From NCBI GenBank assembly GCA_016185605.1, contig JACPNG010000022.1, positions 34,139-79,216 on the forward strand: DNA of 45,078 bases, in the 5' to 3' direction. A program made the position numbers and the translations under genes. Every line of letters begins with the position of its first letter. Position 1 is the first letter of the stretch. The DNA comes from Candidatus Woesearchaeota archaeon. Its GTDB lineage: Archaea; Nanobdellota; Nanobdellia; SCGC-AAA011-G17; JACPNG01. The notes beneath the pieces are model-generated. The model saw nothing but the letters and a program-made list of their open reading frames with translations, ran no database searches and was not told the origin of the DNA. Shown piece by piece: positions 6,463-14,772 of the stretch.

Positions 6463-6737
6463 AATATTCAAGTTTAATATCAAAATTGGCATTGCCTTTT
6501 GTTTTAGCAGGAAGTATTGGATGTGCTAGTCAAGATTATAGTAGAGAAATAGAGGGTTTAACAGGAACATCTGTTAGAGAATCTGTTGAATATAAAATTG
6601 AGAATTTAGGGGGAAGGTCAATAAGGCCAGATAAAAATTATCCAGAGATTCCAGAGTTATCAATTAAGGGTTTAACAGGAACTAAGGTAGATAAATATAA
6701 TCCTACAGAAGGATTAACTGGAGAATACACAAGATAA
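6459..6737 (+). CDS. Putative lipoprotein with GLTGT repeats
   Basis: The ATG at 6459 is chosen: gggaggt lies eight bases upstream and the start overlaps the previous stop; a start 15 bases earlier would use that same site as coding sequence. The 92-aa protein has a signal peptide ISKLALPFVLAGSIGC with a convincing lipobox (AGSIGC). The mature chain carries three copies of a short motif, GLTGTSV, GLTGTKV and GLTGEYT, separated by about 40 and 12 residues. No known domain. Together with lspA (14960) this supports true lipoprotein processing in this archaeon. Confidence 0.65.
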   Translation: MKYSSLISKLALPFVLAGSIGCASQDYSREIEGLTGTSVRESVEYKIENLGGRSIRPDKNYPEIPELSIKGLTGTKVDKYNPTEGLTGEYTR

Positions 6738-6749
6738 AAGGAGAGCAAA

Positions 6750-7016
6750 ATGAGCAATTTTAAAACATATGCACCAGCAATTTGCCTTAGCGGGCTTTTA
6801 TTATTTAGTTTAGCTAAGGGATGTAGCCCTTCACAAAGAGAGAGTGTACCAAGAGATGTAGTTTATCATATGTCAAGCTCAGTCAAACTCAATAAACCAA
6901 AAGCTAATGCTTATTTTAATTATATTCATTCAAGAATAGAAGAAGAGAGATCAAGAAGATTAAGTATGAAATATGATCCTAAGCTAGATTATTTAAAAGG
7001 AGAATTAAGGAGATAA
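6750..7016 (+). CDS. Putative lipoprotein or membrane-anchored small protein
   Basis: 88 aa. A hydrophobic segment AICLSGLLLFSLAKGC ends in a Cys that may be lipidated, although Lys at -2 makes the lipobox imperfect. The rest is short, charged and helical (IHSRIEEERSRRLSMKY). Ribosome-binding site aaggaga. The gene lies 12 bases after the GLTGT lipoprotein and 3 bases before the next gene. The pairing of two small Cys-anchored proteins suggests one envelope complex; unproven. Confidence 0.55.
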   Translation: MSNFKTYAPAICLSGLLLFSLAKGCSPSQRESVPRDVVYHMSSSVKLNKPKANAYFNYIHSRIEEERSRRLSMKYDPKLDYLKGELRR

Positions 7017-7019
7017 AAA

Positions 7020-7619
7020 ATGGCAGAAGAAAAAAAGGATAAAAAACTAGTAACTGTAGACGATATAGTAAGAAATACTTATTTAGGAGCAGGCGCTAAA
7101 AAGATTAATGAAGATCCTAGGAATGCAAGATATGCTGCTGGGGCTTTAGAACAATATTTAGCTGGAGCTAGTGCTGAAGTTAGAGAAGCTGTTGAGCCTT
7201 GGATAAAAGGATTGCCCCAAGCAATAGACTCTAATGGCGGAATCTTGCCCGTATTAGCAAGAAATGCATATGATAATTATCATAAAAACTCTGAAGAACT
7301 ATTTTTAGAAGCAAAAGTTTCTGATATATTAACTTCAGCCAAGAAATTAGGATATGACGGAGTAATCCCAGAATTTACTGGCGAATACAAAGATAAAACA
7401 TTCAGACAGTTAGCAGAAGAATATAAGAAAATAGAATCTAAACAAAAAGAAAAGAAAGAATTAACTGAAGATGAAAAGAAATTAGCAGGAACTTTACAAG
7501 TATTAATCTCATTAAAGGAGAGAATGTATAGTCATGCAATAACTAAGATGGATGACAGTTTTACAAGTGATCAACTTAAAAGTTTAGAGGAACAACTTAA
7601 ACCAAAAGATAAGAAATAA
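7020..7619 (+). CDS. Helical cytoplasmic protein of unknown function
   Basis: 199 aa, no signal peptide. Starts MAEEKKDKKLVTVDDIVRNTYLG and is helical and charged throughout, with a Lys/Glu-rich segment (IESKQKEKKELTEDEKKL) at about 140-157. The start is three bases after the previous stop, with aaggagataaaa as ribosome-binding site. Last gene of the four-gene operon. No family recognised. Confidence 0.6.
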   Translation: MAEEKKDKKLVTVDDIVRNTYLGAGAKKINEDPRNARYAAGALEQYLAGASAEVREAVEPWIKGLPQAIDSNGGILPVLARNAYDNYHKNSEELFLEAKVSDILTSAKKLGYDGVIPEFTGEYKDKTFRQLAEEYKKIESKQKEKKELTEDEKKLAGTLQVLISLKERMYSHAITKMDDSFTSDQLKSLEEQLKPKDKK

Positions 7620-7643
7620 GATAATAATTAATTTTTTTTCTTT

Positions 7644-8429
7644 TTATTCTTCTAATTGTTTTACTAGAGAAGCCATTTCTCCTACAAATTTATCAGCTTT
7701 ATCCCTAAAATTCTGGATTTCTTTTCCGCTTAGGTCAGCTATTTCACCATGGCTTACATAATGGGCTAATGCATAAACTTCTTTATACCAGTCAACATAT
7801 TTTTGATTTAGCATTCCTTTTTTTACAAAATGCTCTTTAAGCATAATATCTATATGCTCTGGGCTTGGAGGAGCCACATTAGCTGACATTAAAGCAGCAT
7901 GAGCAGAATCTACCATTGCCCAATAAACAGCTTCCATTGAAGATAAAATGCTGAATTTAGCTCTTGCCAGATGCATTGGAGCCCTTCTTAAGGCATTATA
8001 AATAGCTTCTGGGGTCGGCCTTATTCTTCCTTTTGATAATAGAACTTTTAATGGATTAAAGAAGCCCCCAAAATCTATTAATGGAATCCCATATCTTATT
8101 ACATTAATTACAACTGGCTCTCCAGTAATCATCTGGTTCCAGAAAGCCGATAATGTTACTGTATTAATATGAAGTTTTTTTGGATATTTCAATGAAGCTA
8201 CTAATATTCCCATCTCCTGCCTATACCATGCTATTAATTCTTCATCCCATTGTATAGAACAATCATCTACAATCACAATAATATCAATATCGGATTTTTC
8301 ATCTGCTGAATGCTTGGCAGAGGAGCCGAAAAGAACTATTGATTTTATTACAGTATTGAATTTTTTGTAAGCTTTTACAGCAAAATCATAGGATATATCA
8401 TACCTTTGTTTATCATACTCTTGTTTCAT
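7644..8429 (-). CDS. MNT nucleotidyltransferase fused to a HEPN-like domain
   Basis: The N-terminal half has the minimal nucleotidyltransferase signature: LFGSSAKHSADEKSDIDIIV, with GSS at 35-37 and Asp at 47 and 49. The third carboxylate is unclear; the corresponding strand reads LHINTVTL, so activity is uncertain. The C-terminal half (about 140-261) is an all-helical HEPN-like domain (FSILSSMEAVYWAMVDSAHAAL, later YALAHYVSHGEI). Separate MNT and HEPN proteins form toxin-antitoxin pairs in which the MNT AMPylates the HEPN RNase; fused forms are common in archaea and may be housekeeping. No clear HEPN RxxxxH motif is visible. Downstream of the TIM-barrel gene on the same strand. Confidence 0.75.
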   Translation of the reverse strand: MKQEYDKQRYDISYDFAVKAYKKFNTVIKSIVLFGSSAKHSADEKSDIDIIVIVDDCSIQWDEELIAWYRQEMGILVASLKYPKKLHINTVTLSAFWNQMITGEPVVINVIRYGIPLIDFGGFFNPLKVLLSKGRIRPTPEAIYNALRRAPMHLARAKFSILSSMEAVYWAMVDSAHAALMSANVAPPSPEHIDIMLKEHFVKKGMLNQKYVDWYKEVYALAHYVSHGEIADLSGKEIQNFRDKADKFVGEMASLVKQLEE

Positions 8430-8477
8430 ATCAACCTCTTTTATATTATAAGCTGTCTTTATTTTATAAATATTTAC

Positions 8478-10376
8478 TCATTGGTTTGGGGTTCCGCTGA
8501 ATCTGCTTTTGTCTCCGCCAATCTGGCCGCCTAATTCTTTTGGCAGGCTGGCAAATCCTCCCCCATATAATTCCTTGAAATGCACTTCTGGCAATAAATC
8601 TCCAAATCCATATCTGTAGACTCCTTCTGTATCTCTTATATATCCCCATCTTGTTTGGGTATCCATTGTGTAAAGTGGAGTATCCAAATTGCCCATTGCT
8701 TCTATTATTGGATCTGTCTTGAAGTGCTGCCACCAGCCTCCCCCTTCATGAACTAATCTTCCTTTTTCTATTTTAAATCCTTTTTTCTCTAGTTCTTTTA
8801 ACTGCTCCTTAATCTGTACATTGCCCATTCCAGCTGGGAGATGGACATCTCCAAATCCAAAATTATCTGTAATGTGAACTTGCTTGACTAATGGGGCTAT
8901 TTTTTTTGCCTCTTGTATTATTTCTTGCTCTGTAAATCCTTGCTTTCTTAGCATATTTATATGCCCAACATCCCAAGTAACTCCAATAAATTGAGATGCT
9001 AATCTTCTTGATTCCTCTTCTGATAAATTTTTTTCACTCATTAATTTCTGGGCGAATAATTTTCTGCTTTTTTCTATTGTATCTTTTAATCCTTCTGACC
9101 TAGATAATGTCCATTCTGGAAAGACATTTTCAACAACCGTTATAGGGGTATTTTTTCCGTATTTTTTATAGACTTCAAATGTTGCGTTTGCCACTGTTTC
9201 TGCTGTTTTGTCTTTTGAGAATTCATCTGTGGGCTTCCATAATTCTGGAGTTGGCAAATTTGAAAGTGTGGGAACAATATTATTTAAAATTATTTTTTCC
9301 TTTTTTTCTATTTCTTCAAACTTTCTCTTCAATATTCCTTCATCTTTATAATCTCTAAACTCATCGATAACTCTGGATTTTTCATTTCCTATTTTGCCTA
9401 ATTCTTTTGTAAGTTCATTAAAATTATTTAGAGCCGTTTTCTGTCTTGGATCTATTATTTCTTTTGGACCATATTTTTTTATTTTATCATTTATATCAAT
9501 AAGAGTCATACCTATGTTTCTATCTATTTCATTTACATGAGATTGTAATGAATTGATATTATTTTGAATTATGTTAAATTCTTCTTTTTGTTGATCTGAT
9601 AAATCAAGACCTTTTCCTATTCTATCTTTTATCGGTCCAAGAACTGCTTGTTGATTAATTAGTCTTTCTTGTACTTCAGCCCTTTCTTTTTGCAGGGTAA
9701 ATATTGGTAGGATGGTTCTATTCTCCCATTCTGTTCTATTTATTGATCTTTTTCTTACTTCGGGAGTCCATATCTCATCTTGTCCACCAAATCCTTTTCT
9801 TGTATCATACCTTAATGATTGAACCTGTCCTGTATCTTGATTGACAATTCCCATTGTGTCTTCTACTCTCATATTATTATTTCTTATTCTTTCAGCTTCT
9901 CCTGGGTCTGCTAAATTTTTTAGGTCTTTATCTTGTAACTGCCTCCATGTTCTTCCAGGAACCCCTCCGGAAGCATGGAAATTAACAGGAGTATTTCCAT
10001 TTGGATCTAATAAATGCCCTTTTTCTAATGCATCTATAAATTGCCTTTCAACTTCCTTTCTATGCTGCTCGCTCCAGCCGTCCCTAGAAAAGCCAGCAGG
10101 ATCCATCTCTTGTACAGGGGCGTGTAAATCAACATTTGCTCCTGTTAATTTTGTTAGTCTTCCAATTTCTGAAAAATGCTCTTTTGGAATGCTCTGAAAA
10201 ATATCTGGGCTTATATTGCTAATATCCAATCCTAGAACTCCAGCATTTAATTTTTGGGTGGCTTCTGCTATTTGGTTTGCTGTCTGTGGATTTGTTGTAG
10301 AGGCAAAAGCCCCTACAGGAATATAATACTTTGAATCCAAACTTCCTTCATATTTGTCAAAAAATACATCCACCAT
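8478..10376 (-). CDS. Xylose-isomerase-like TIM barrel with coiled-coil insertion
   Basis: 632 aa. The fold of endonuclease IV and xylose isomerase is shown by consecutive strand-end motifs: GVLGLDIS (47-53), NVDLHAP (81-87), PVNFHASGG (130-138), ITVVENVFPEW (412-422), WDVGHINM (468-475), VKQVHITDN (497-505) and DVHLPAGMG (510-518). His85, His134, Glu416, Asp469, His472, His501, Asp504 and His512 are candidate metal ligands. Residues about 220-370 are a charged helical, coiled-coil-like insertion that breaks the barrel, unusual for the family. It begins one base after the acidic protein's stop, so the two are co-translated. Possible roles are sugar-phosphate chemistry or AP-site repair; the ligands do not decide. 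Confidence 0.75.
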   Translation of the reverse strand: MVDVFFDKYEGSLDSKYYIPVGAFASTTNPQTANQIAEATQKLNAGVLGLDISNISPDIFQSIPKEHFSEIGRLTKLTGANVDLHAPVQEMDPAGFSRDGWSEQHRKEVERQFIDALEKGHLLDPNGNTPVNFHASGGVPGRTWRQLQDKDLKNLADPGEAERIRNNNMRVEDTMGIVNQDTGQVQSLRYDTRKGFGGQDEIWTPEVRKRSINRTEWENRTILPIFTLQKERAEVQERLINQQAVLGPIKDRIGKGLDLSDQQKEEFNIIQNNINSLQSHVNEIDRNIGMTLIDINDKIKKYGPKEIIDPRQKTALNNFNELTKELGKIGNEKSRVIDEFRDYKDEGILKRKFEEIEKKEKIILNNIVPTLSNLPTPELWKPTDEFSKDKTAETVANATFEVYKKYGKNTPITVVENVFPEWTLSRSEGLKDTIEKSRKLFAQKLMSEKNLSEEESRRLASQFIGVTWDVGHINMLRKQGFTEQEIIQEAKKIAPLVKQVHITDNFGFGDVHLPAGMGNVQIKEQLKELEKKGFKIEKGRLVHEGGGWWQHFKTDPIIEAMGNLDTPLYTMDTQTRWGYIRDTEGVYRYGFGDLLPEVHFKELYGGGFASLPKELGGQIGGDKSRFSGTPNQ

Positions 10377-10377
10377 T

Positions 10378-10821
10378 TTATGAAATTATCTCCCTTTTTG
10401 TAGTATAAACTTTTTCTTCTTTTTTATCCTCTTTTTTTCTCCCTATTTCATCTGGCTGATATTTAGGTTCGTATAATTTTTCAGGATGGTATTTTAAGTC
10501 TGGTTTATTATCTTCTTTACGGGTGATTGGATTTAATGGGGATGTTATTTCATATTCGATTTTTTCCCTTCTTGTAAGGGGAGCTTCTGAGGCTGTCTCC
10601 TCTAATTCAGATTCAGGGCTTCTTAGGATATCTCTTTGTGGCTTTTGTATTGTTTTTTCTTCTGTTTCCTCACTTAATATTGTTGGTTCTGTAGAAACTC
10701 TTATTACAACATCTCCCTGAGATATATCATTAAATTCCTCATCAACTAAATCATCTATAGTTTCTTCTAGTTCTTCTTTATCTTCTTGTTTTTTCCTGTT
10801 ATTTTTATCTTCTACTAACAT
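10378..10821 (-). CDS. Acidic, low-complexity protein
   Basis: 147 aa, predicted disordered and rich in Glu/Lys/Asp/Pro (EDKEELEETIDDLVDEEF; KLYEPKYQPDEIGRKKEDKK). No domain or signal. Its stop is one base before the TIM-barrel start, so it probably serves as a partner or tether of that enzyme. It reads toward the TIM barrel from the divergent promoter region shared with the sigma-like regulator. Confidence 0.5.
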   Translation of the reverse strand: MLVEDKNNRKKQEDKEELEETIDDLVDEEFNDISQGDVVIRVSTEPTILSEETEEKTIQKPQRDILRSPESELEETASEAPLTRREKIEYEITSPLNPITRKEDNKPDLKYHPEKLYEPKYQPDEIGRKKEDKKEEKVYTTKREIIS

Positions 10822-10953
10822 TAAATATTAAGGAATTAACAACTTATAAATATTTTTAATAAAAATTTTAGATGAAAGTATTAGTTAATAATTTATTACT
10901 AAATAATAGTTAATAATAGTAAGATTTATAAACTAATTTTATTTTGTTTTAAC
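10822..10953. promoter_or_regulatory. Divergent promoter region with paired direct repeats
   Basis: This 132-base spacer separates the acidic-protein operon from the XRE/sigma-like gene. TAGTTAATAAT occurs twice (10882-10892 and 10907-10917), 25 bases apart, with an additional tattactaaataata between. The plus-strand TATA (gatttataaac, 10922-10932) is about 25 bases before the ATG at 10954, so that gene is leaderless. The repeats just upstream of the TATA are good candidates for operators of the regulator itself. Confidence 0.5.
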
Positions 10954-11622
10954 ATGCAAGAAGAATTCAGAATAGAGGATGGATTTGAAATTAGAATAGA
11001 AGCTAGGTTGAAGAATGCTGCTTTAGTTAAAGCTAGAGAAGAATTAGGATTAACACAGGAAAAAGCAGCAGAACAAATAGGAATTAACAAAAATGTATAT
11101 AATAGCTATGAATGTATGAGAAACTATCCTACTGAAAAGCATAGATTTATTATTTGCGATTTTTATACTGCCAATGGAGTTCCCCTATCTGAAGAAGAGA
11201 CATTTCCTAGAGAGTTAAGAGAAATTAGAGTTAAGAAAAGAGTTGTTGATAGAGTATTATCAAGAGCAGAATTAATTTCATTAACTGGAGTTGACAAAAA
11301 ATTATTGCCTTCTGTTAGATTGGATGAGGGTAAATTTAGTGAAACTAATGAGTTAAAAAGTAAACTTGAAAGTGTATTATCTGACTTACCTTATGATCTT
11401 CAGATAGTTGTTAGACTAAGATATGGCATTGATGATGGTACGGGAGAGATACATGGAATAAGAAGTAAATATGTTGAATCTCAACATGATGAAATGACTT
11501 ATGAGCAAATCGGTGAATATTTAGGTATTAGTCGTGAAGAGGCTAGGCGACGTGAAATTATGTTATTTAGAAAAATTAGAAATCCATTAAGAAGTAAGAG
11601 TTTAAGAGATTTTTTAGATTAA
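10954..11622 (+). CDS. XRE helix-turn-helix fused to bacterial sigma-70 region 4
   Basis: 222 aa. Residues about 21-75 form an XRE-type HTH (KAREELGLTQEKAAEQIGIN). Residues about 131-222 match bacterial sigma-70 region 4 from end to end: LSDLPYDLQIVVRLRYGID (4.1), MTYEQIGEYLGISREEARRREI (4.2 helix-turn-helix) and LFRKIRNPLRSKSLRDFLD, close to the LRKLRHPSRS..LRSFLD end of primary sigma factors. A 17-residue insertion (161-179) separates 4.1 from the HTH. The Arg and Glu that contact the -35 box in E. coli RpoD (R584, E585) are kept in SREEARR; Gln589 is Arg. Regions 1-3 are absent, so it cannot be a full sigma factor; it is presumably a two-headed DNA-binding regulator. Leaderless promoter at 10922. 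Confidence 0.85.
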   Translation: MQEEFRIEDGFEIRIEARLKNAALVKAREELGLTQEKAAEQIGINKNVYNSYECMRNYPTEKHRFIICDFYTANGVPLSEEETFPRELREIRVKKRVVDRVLSRAELISLTGVDKKLLPSVRLDEGKFSETNELKSKLESVLSDLPYDLQIVVRLRYGIDDGTGEIHGIRSKYVESQHDEMTYEQIGEYLGISREEARRREIMLFRKIRNPLRSKSLRDFLD

Positions 11623-13152
11623 TTACCAGCTTAGCATTCCATGCGCTTTTTTATAGATATCATATACAGTAAAAGTTTCAGCTGCAGCTGTATCTTGGGC
11701 TCTTTTTTTTAACTGTTCATCAATATAAGCAGGAGATAATTCAACCCTAAGCAAATCCCTGATTGTTTCAGCCATATCTTTTATTGGAACTGTTAAATCC
11801 TTGGCTGAATTGTAAACAGATTTTATTAAAGGAGTAGGCTTTACTTTTTTAGGCTCTTCTTTTTTCTCATCCTTAATAAATTCCTGCAAGTCATCATTAA
11901 TCTCCCTTAATGTTGATCCGACAACCTCGTCAACTAATTCTAATCCCTCGAATAATTCTTGGTCTTTTAGATATTTTAGATCTTCTTCCTTAAACACATA
12001 AGATCTTATTCTGACTTCAGTTCTTCCCCCCTGGGTATACTGAACTCCTGACTGGGTCTGCCTTACTGAATGGGGAACGCTTCTAAACATAAATTCCATC
12101 TCAACACATGCATAATATTTAGTGTCTGATTTTGCATTTTCAGGAAGTTCCCTAGAATCAATCATATCCTGGACTCTTACTGGCTTTTTGCCAAATACAC
12201 TAAGATGCAACTCCATATTATTGAATACATTAACTATGTTTGGGCTTCTAAAGTCTTTCATTCCTAATTTCTGGGCAGCTATTATATATGGCCTTGTCCA
12301 GTCTGCATATAATTTTAATGCCCCCACTTGAGATTTTAGATATGATCTTTCTATATTGAATCTTTTTCTTAATTCCCTCTCAGAATAATCCTTCCATTTA
12401 CTGTATTCTTCTAATCTAGGCTTTAATATTCTTTTTACCCTGTCATTTAAATCCATTTTTTCAACTTGTTTTGAATTAGCTGCATACAAAAAAGCATCTC
12501 TTATAGTGACAAAATTCAATTGCTGCGATAATGAATGTATTGCTCCTCTGCCTCTTTTTATGTCTACATTATCGAGCCACATCTGCTTTAATCCCAATTC
12601 AGCTGTTTTCCTTATTTCTTCATCTGGAGACTTTAAATCATCATAAGTTTCTAATCTTATCTTGAACTCTTTTAGGTCATATATTAAATTTATAATGCTT
12701 CTAATTAGAGTATTAATTGTTCCAAGCATCTTCATTGCCTGCTCCTGCATTCTTGTTGCTCTTGAGCCTATATCTCCATAGAATGCAGAGCCGACAGAAG
12801 CCTCAAAATCCTCTTTTGTTTTATCAACTTCAAAACCCCTTCCTGCAGGGGGCATGCTTTTTAAAAAATCCAAAAGCCAGAAATAAACTGGCTCTATTCC
12901 CTCTGCCAATGAGTCATATCCAAGAAAATATTCAACACCCTTGTTTTCATTTTTTATCTCTTCTATCAATAGTTCCCTAACCTGCCTTTTTTTGCTCGGC
13001 TCTTTTACTTTCTCCAGTAATCTTTTTAAGAAATCTATCTTATCAGAAAATTTAGACATCTCTTTTTTAATATCATCAATTGAATTTTCTTCTATTCTTT
13101 CTAATCTTTTTTCAGTAGCAAATAACTGATTCAAAAATCCCTTAGCAGCCAT
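11623..13152 (-). CDS. Large helical protein of unknown function (509 aa)
   Basis: No recognisable domain. The N-terminal third is coiled-coil-like (LERIEENSIDDIKKEMSKF...); the middle contains KDYSERELRKRFNIERSYL and a region VFNNMELHLSVFGKKPVRVQDM; residues about 345-400 look beta-rich (TEVRIRSYVFKEEDL); the tail is helical. No signal peptide or membrane span. It ends immediately beside the sigma-like gene (convergent, stops adjacent) and starts 79 bases from the divergent three-paralogue operon. The arrangement suggests a joint function with that operon, perhaps a cytoskeletal or envelope complex; this is inference. Confidence 0.6.
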   Translation of the reverse strand: MAAKGFLNQLFATEKRLERIEENSIDDIKKEMSKFSDKIDFLKRLLEKVKEPSKKRQVRELLIEEIKNENKGVEYFLGYDSLAEGIEPVYFWLLDFLKSMPPAGRGFEVDKTKEDFEASVGSAFYGDIGSRATRMQEQAMKMLGTINTLIRSIINLIYDLKEFKIRLETYDDLKSPDEEIRKTAELGLKQMWLDNVDIKRGRGAIHSLSQQLNFVTIRDAFLYAANSKQVEKMDLNDRVKRILKPRLEEYSKWKDYSERELRKRFNIERSYLKSQVGALKLYADWTRPYIIAAQKLGMKDFRSPNIVNVFNNMELHLSVFGKKPVRVQDMIDSRELPENAKSDTKYYACVEMEFMFRSVPHSVRQTQSGVQYTQGGRTEVRIRSYVFKEEDLKYLKDQELFEGLELVDEVVGSTLREINDDLQEFIKDEKKEEPKKVKPTPLIKSVYNSAKDLTVPIKDMAETIRDLLRVELSPAYIDEQLKKRAQDTAAAETFTVYDIYKKAHGMLSW

Positions 13153-13231
13153 ATTATTCTTAGTAATTTCCTATCTTATAAAGGTTTTTTATACAAGAAA
13201 GATTTATTAATTAAATTAATAATTCTAATAT

Positions 13232-13747
13232 ATGATAACAAGGGGTCAGAACTTTATAATGCATAATACAGGGATAAAGATACAGCAGAAAGGGATATAT
13301 GACTTAAAGGATCTTCTTAAGACAATACAAGTATTCTTCGAGGAAAAAAAATATACATTTCAACTATCAGAAACCCAGGATAAAGCCAGAGACAAGGGAT
13401 ATGAATTAATTATTGGGATGAAATCAGATAGGGATGTAGATGATTATGTAAGATTTCATATTGACATTCATATGCTGATTATTGAGATGGAAAAAGTAAA
13501 GGTAAAAAACAAAAATCTTGACCGAGGAAATATGGACATTAATTTTAAGGCGTATCTTTATTTGGATTATAAAAACAGGTGGAATAAAAATTTTATGTCA
13601 AGATTCTTGAATTTGATATACAACAATTATATAATTAAAACCAAGATAAAAACTGAATATGAGAGAAATCTTTATATTGATTTGATTGACTTACATAATT
13701 TGGTAAAAGAAAGATTAGGATTATATACTCATTATTATGGGGCATAA
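13232..13747 (+). CDS. Tandem paralogue 1 of an unknown family
   Basis: 171 aa. Shares with the next two genes the order YDLKDLLKTIQVFFEEKKY, then RDVDDYVRFHIDIHM, then a short conserved strand, then YLDYKNRWNKNF and a closing helix. The start at 13232 is preferred because a TATA (gatttattaatt, 13201) lies about 28 bases upstream, giving a leaderless message; an internal ATG at 13259 is possible. Cytoplasmic, mixed alpha/beta. Heads a five-gene operon ending in lspA. Confidence 0.6.
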   Translation: MITRGQNFIMHNTGIKIQQKGIYDLKDLLKTIQVFFEEKKYTFQLSETQDKARDKGYELIIGMKSDRDVDDYVRFHIDIHMLIIEMEKVKVKNKNLDRGNMDINFKAYLYLDYKNRWNKNFMSRFLNLIYNNYIIKTKIKTEYERNLYIDLIDLHNLVKERLGLYTHYYGA

Positions 13748-13758
13748 AGAGAGGTTAG

Positions 13759-14241
13759 ATGATAAAAAAAGTAATTGTAGTTCCTTCAACTAGGTTTAGG
13801 CATGTCGGAATACTGGATTTGACTGAATTCTATAGATGGCTGAAAAGATGGCTTGAGTTTAATGGATACTGGACAAACTCAAATGAAAAACAATATATTG
13901 AGACAATGCTGCCTGGAGGGGCAAAAAAAATAGAGTTTACCTGGGAGTGCAGAAAGCAAAAAAGCCCTGACTTTACTTATGTCATACCAATAACATTTGG
14001 TTTTATAGGAATAAAAGATGTTGAGATACAGAGGGGAGATAAAAAGATAAAATTACAGAGGGGAGATTTTGATATTAGAATGAGAGCATACTTGGAAAAA
14101 ACAGGTGATACAGGGGCATTAAGGGAATTATACGAAAGATATATAATAAAGAAAAGAATAGATGAATATAAATTAGATTTGTATGACAAGTTCTATAAAT
14201 TAATTGAGGATATGAAGGAATTTGCCAATGTTTACACTTAA
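13759..14241 (+). CDS. Tandem paralogue 2 of an unknown family
   Basis: 160 aa, the most divergent copy. It retains LDLTEFYRWLKRWLEFNGYW, EFTWECRKQKSPDF, VIPITFGFIGIKDVEI and LRELYERYIIKKRIDEYK, aligned with the other copies, but the DDY.FHI motif is replaced by PDFTYVIPITF. Starts 11 bases after copy 1 with an agaggttag ribosome-binding site. Confidence 0.6.
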   Translation: MIKKVIVVPSTRFRHVGILDLTEFYRWLKRWLEFNGYWTNSNEKQYIETMLPGGAKKIEFTWECRKQKSPDFTYVIPITFGFIGIKDVEIQRGDKKIKLQRGDFDIRMRAYLEKTGDTGALRELYERYIIKKRIDEYKLDLYDKFYKLIEDMKEFANVYT

Positions 14242-14277
14242 CGAAAACATTAAAAACAAAATATACTCCTTAAAACC

Positions 14278-14772
14278 ATGCCAGAGATAGATTATGTAAT
14301 TCCAGCTATAAAATTAGAGCAAAGAGCAGTATTCAATTTTGCTGATTTATATAAATTATTAAAATCATGGTTTAACCTCCATAATTATGATTTCTATGAA
14401 AAAGAATATATTGATGTGCTGAAAGAAGGAGGAGAAAAAAGCGATTCAATAAAATGGGAAGCTGAAAGAAAAGTAGATGACTATGTAAAATTCCATATTG
14501 AATTAAGAATAAAATTAGCTGATGTCGAAGATGTTAAATTAAAAGATAATCTTGTCTGCAAGGGAACATGCGGCATAAAATTCGAGTCTTTTCTGGAGAA
14601 GGATTATGATAATAGATGGGAGAGGAATTTTTTCATTAAATTTTTAAGGGCATTATATGACCATTTTATATTAAGGCCTAAATTAGAAAGGTATGCAGAT
14701 GAGCTTAAGCAAGAAACTTATGATGTTTTTGAACAGGCAAAATCATTTTTAAAATTGAGGGGTGAGAAATAA
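14278..14772 (+). CDS. Tandem paralogue 3 of an unknown family
   Basis: 164 aa, closest to copy 1: FNFADLYKLLKSWFNLHNY, WEAERKVDDYVKFHIELRI, VEDVKLKDN, FLEKDYDNRWERNFF and RALYDHFILRPKLERY. It overlaps the start of the 63-aa gene (stop/ATG share bases at 14770-14772). Conserved aromatic and acidic positions among the three copies suggest a common ligand or a hetero-oligomer. Confidence 0.6.
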   Translation: MPEIDYVIPAIKLEQRAVFNFADLYKLLKSWFNLHNYDFYEKEYIDVLKEGGEKSDSIKWEAERKVDDYVKFHIELRIKLADVEDVKLKDNLVCKGTCGIKFESFLEKDYDNRWERNFFIKFLRALYDHFILRPKLERYADELKQETYDVFEQAKSFLKLRGEK

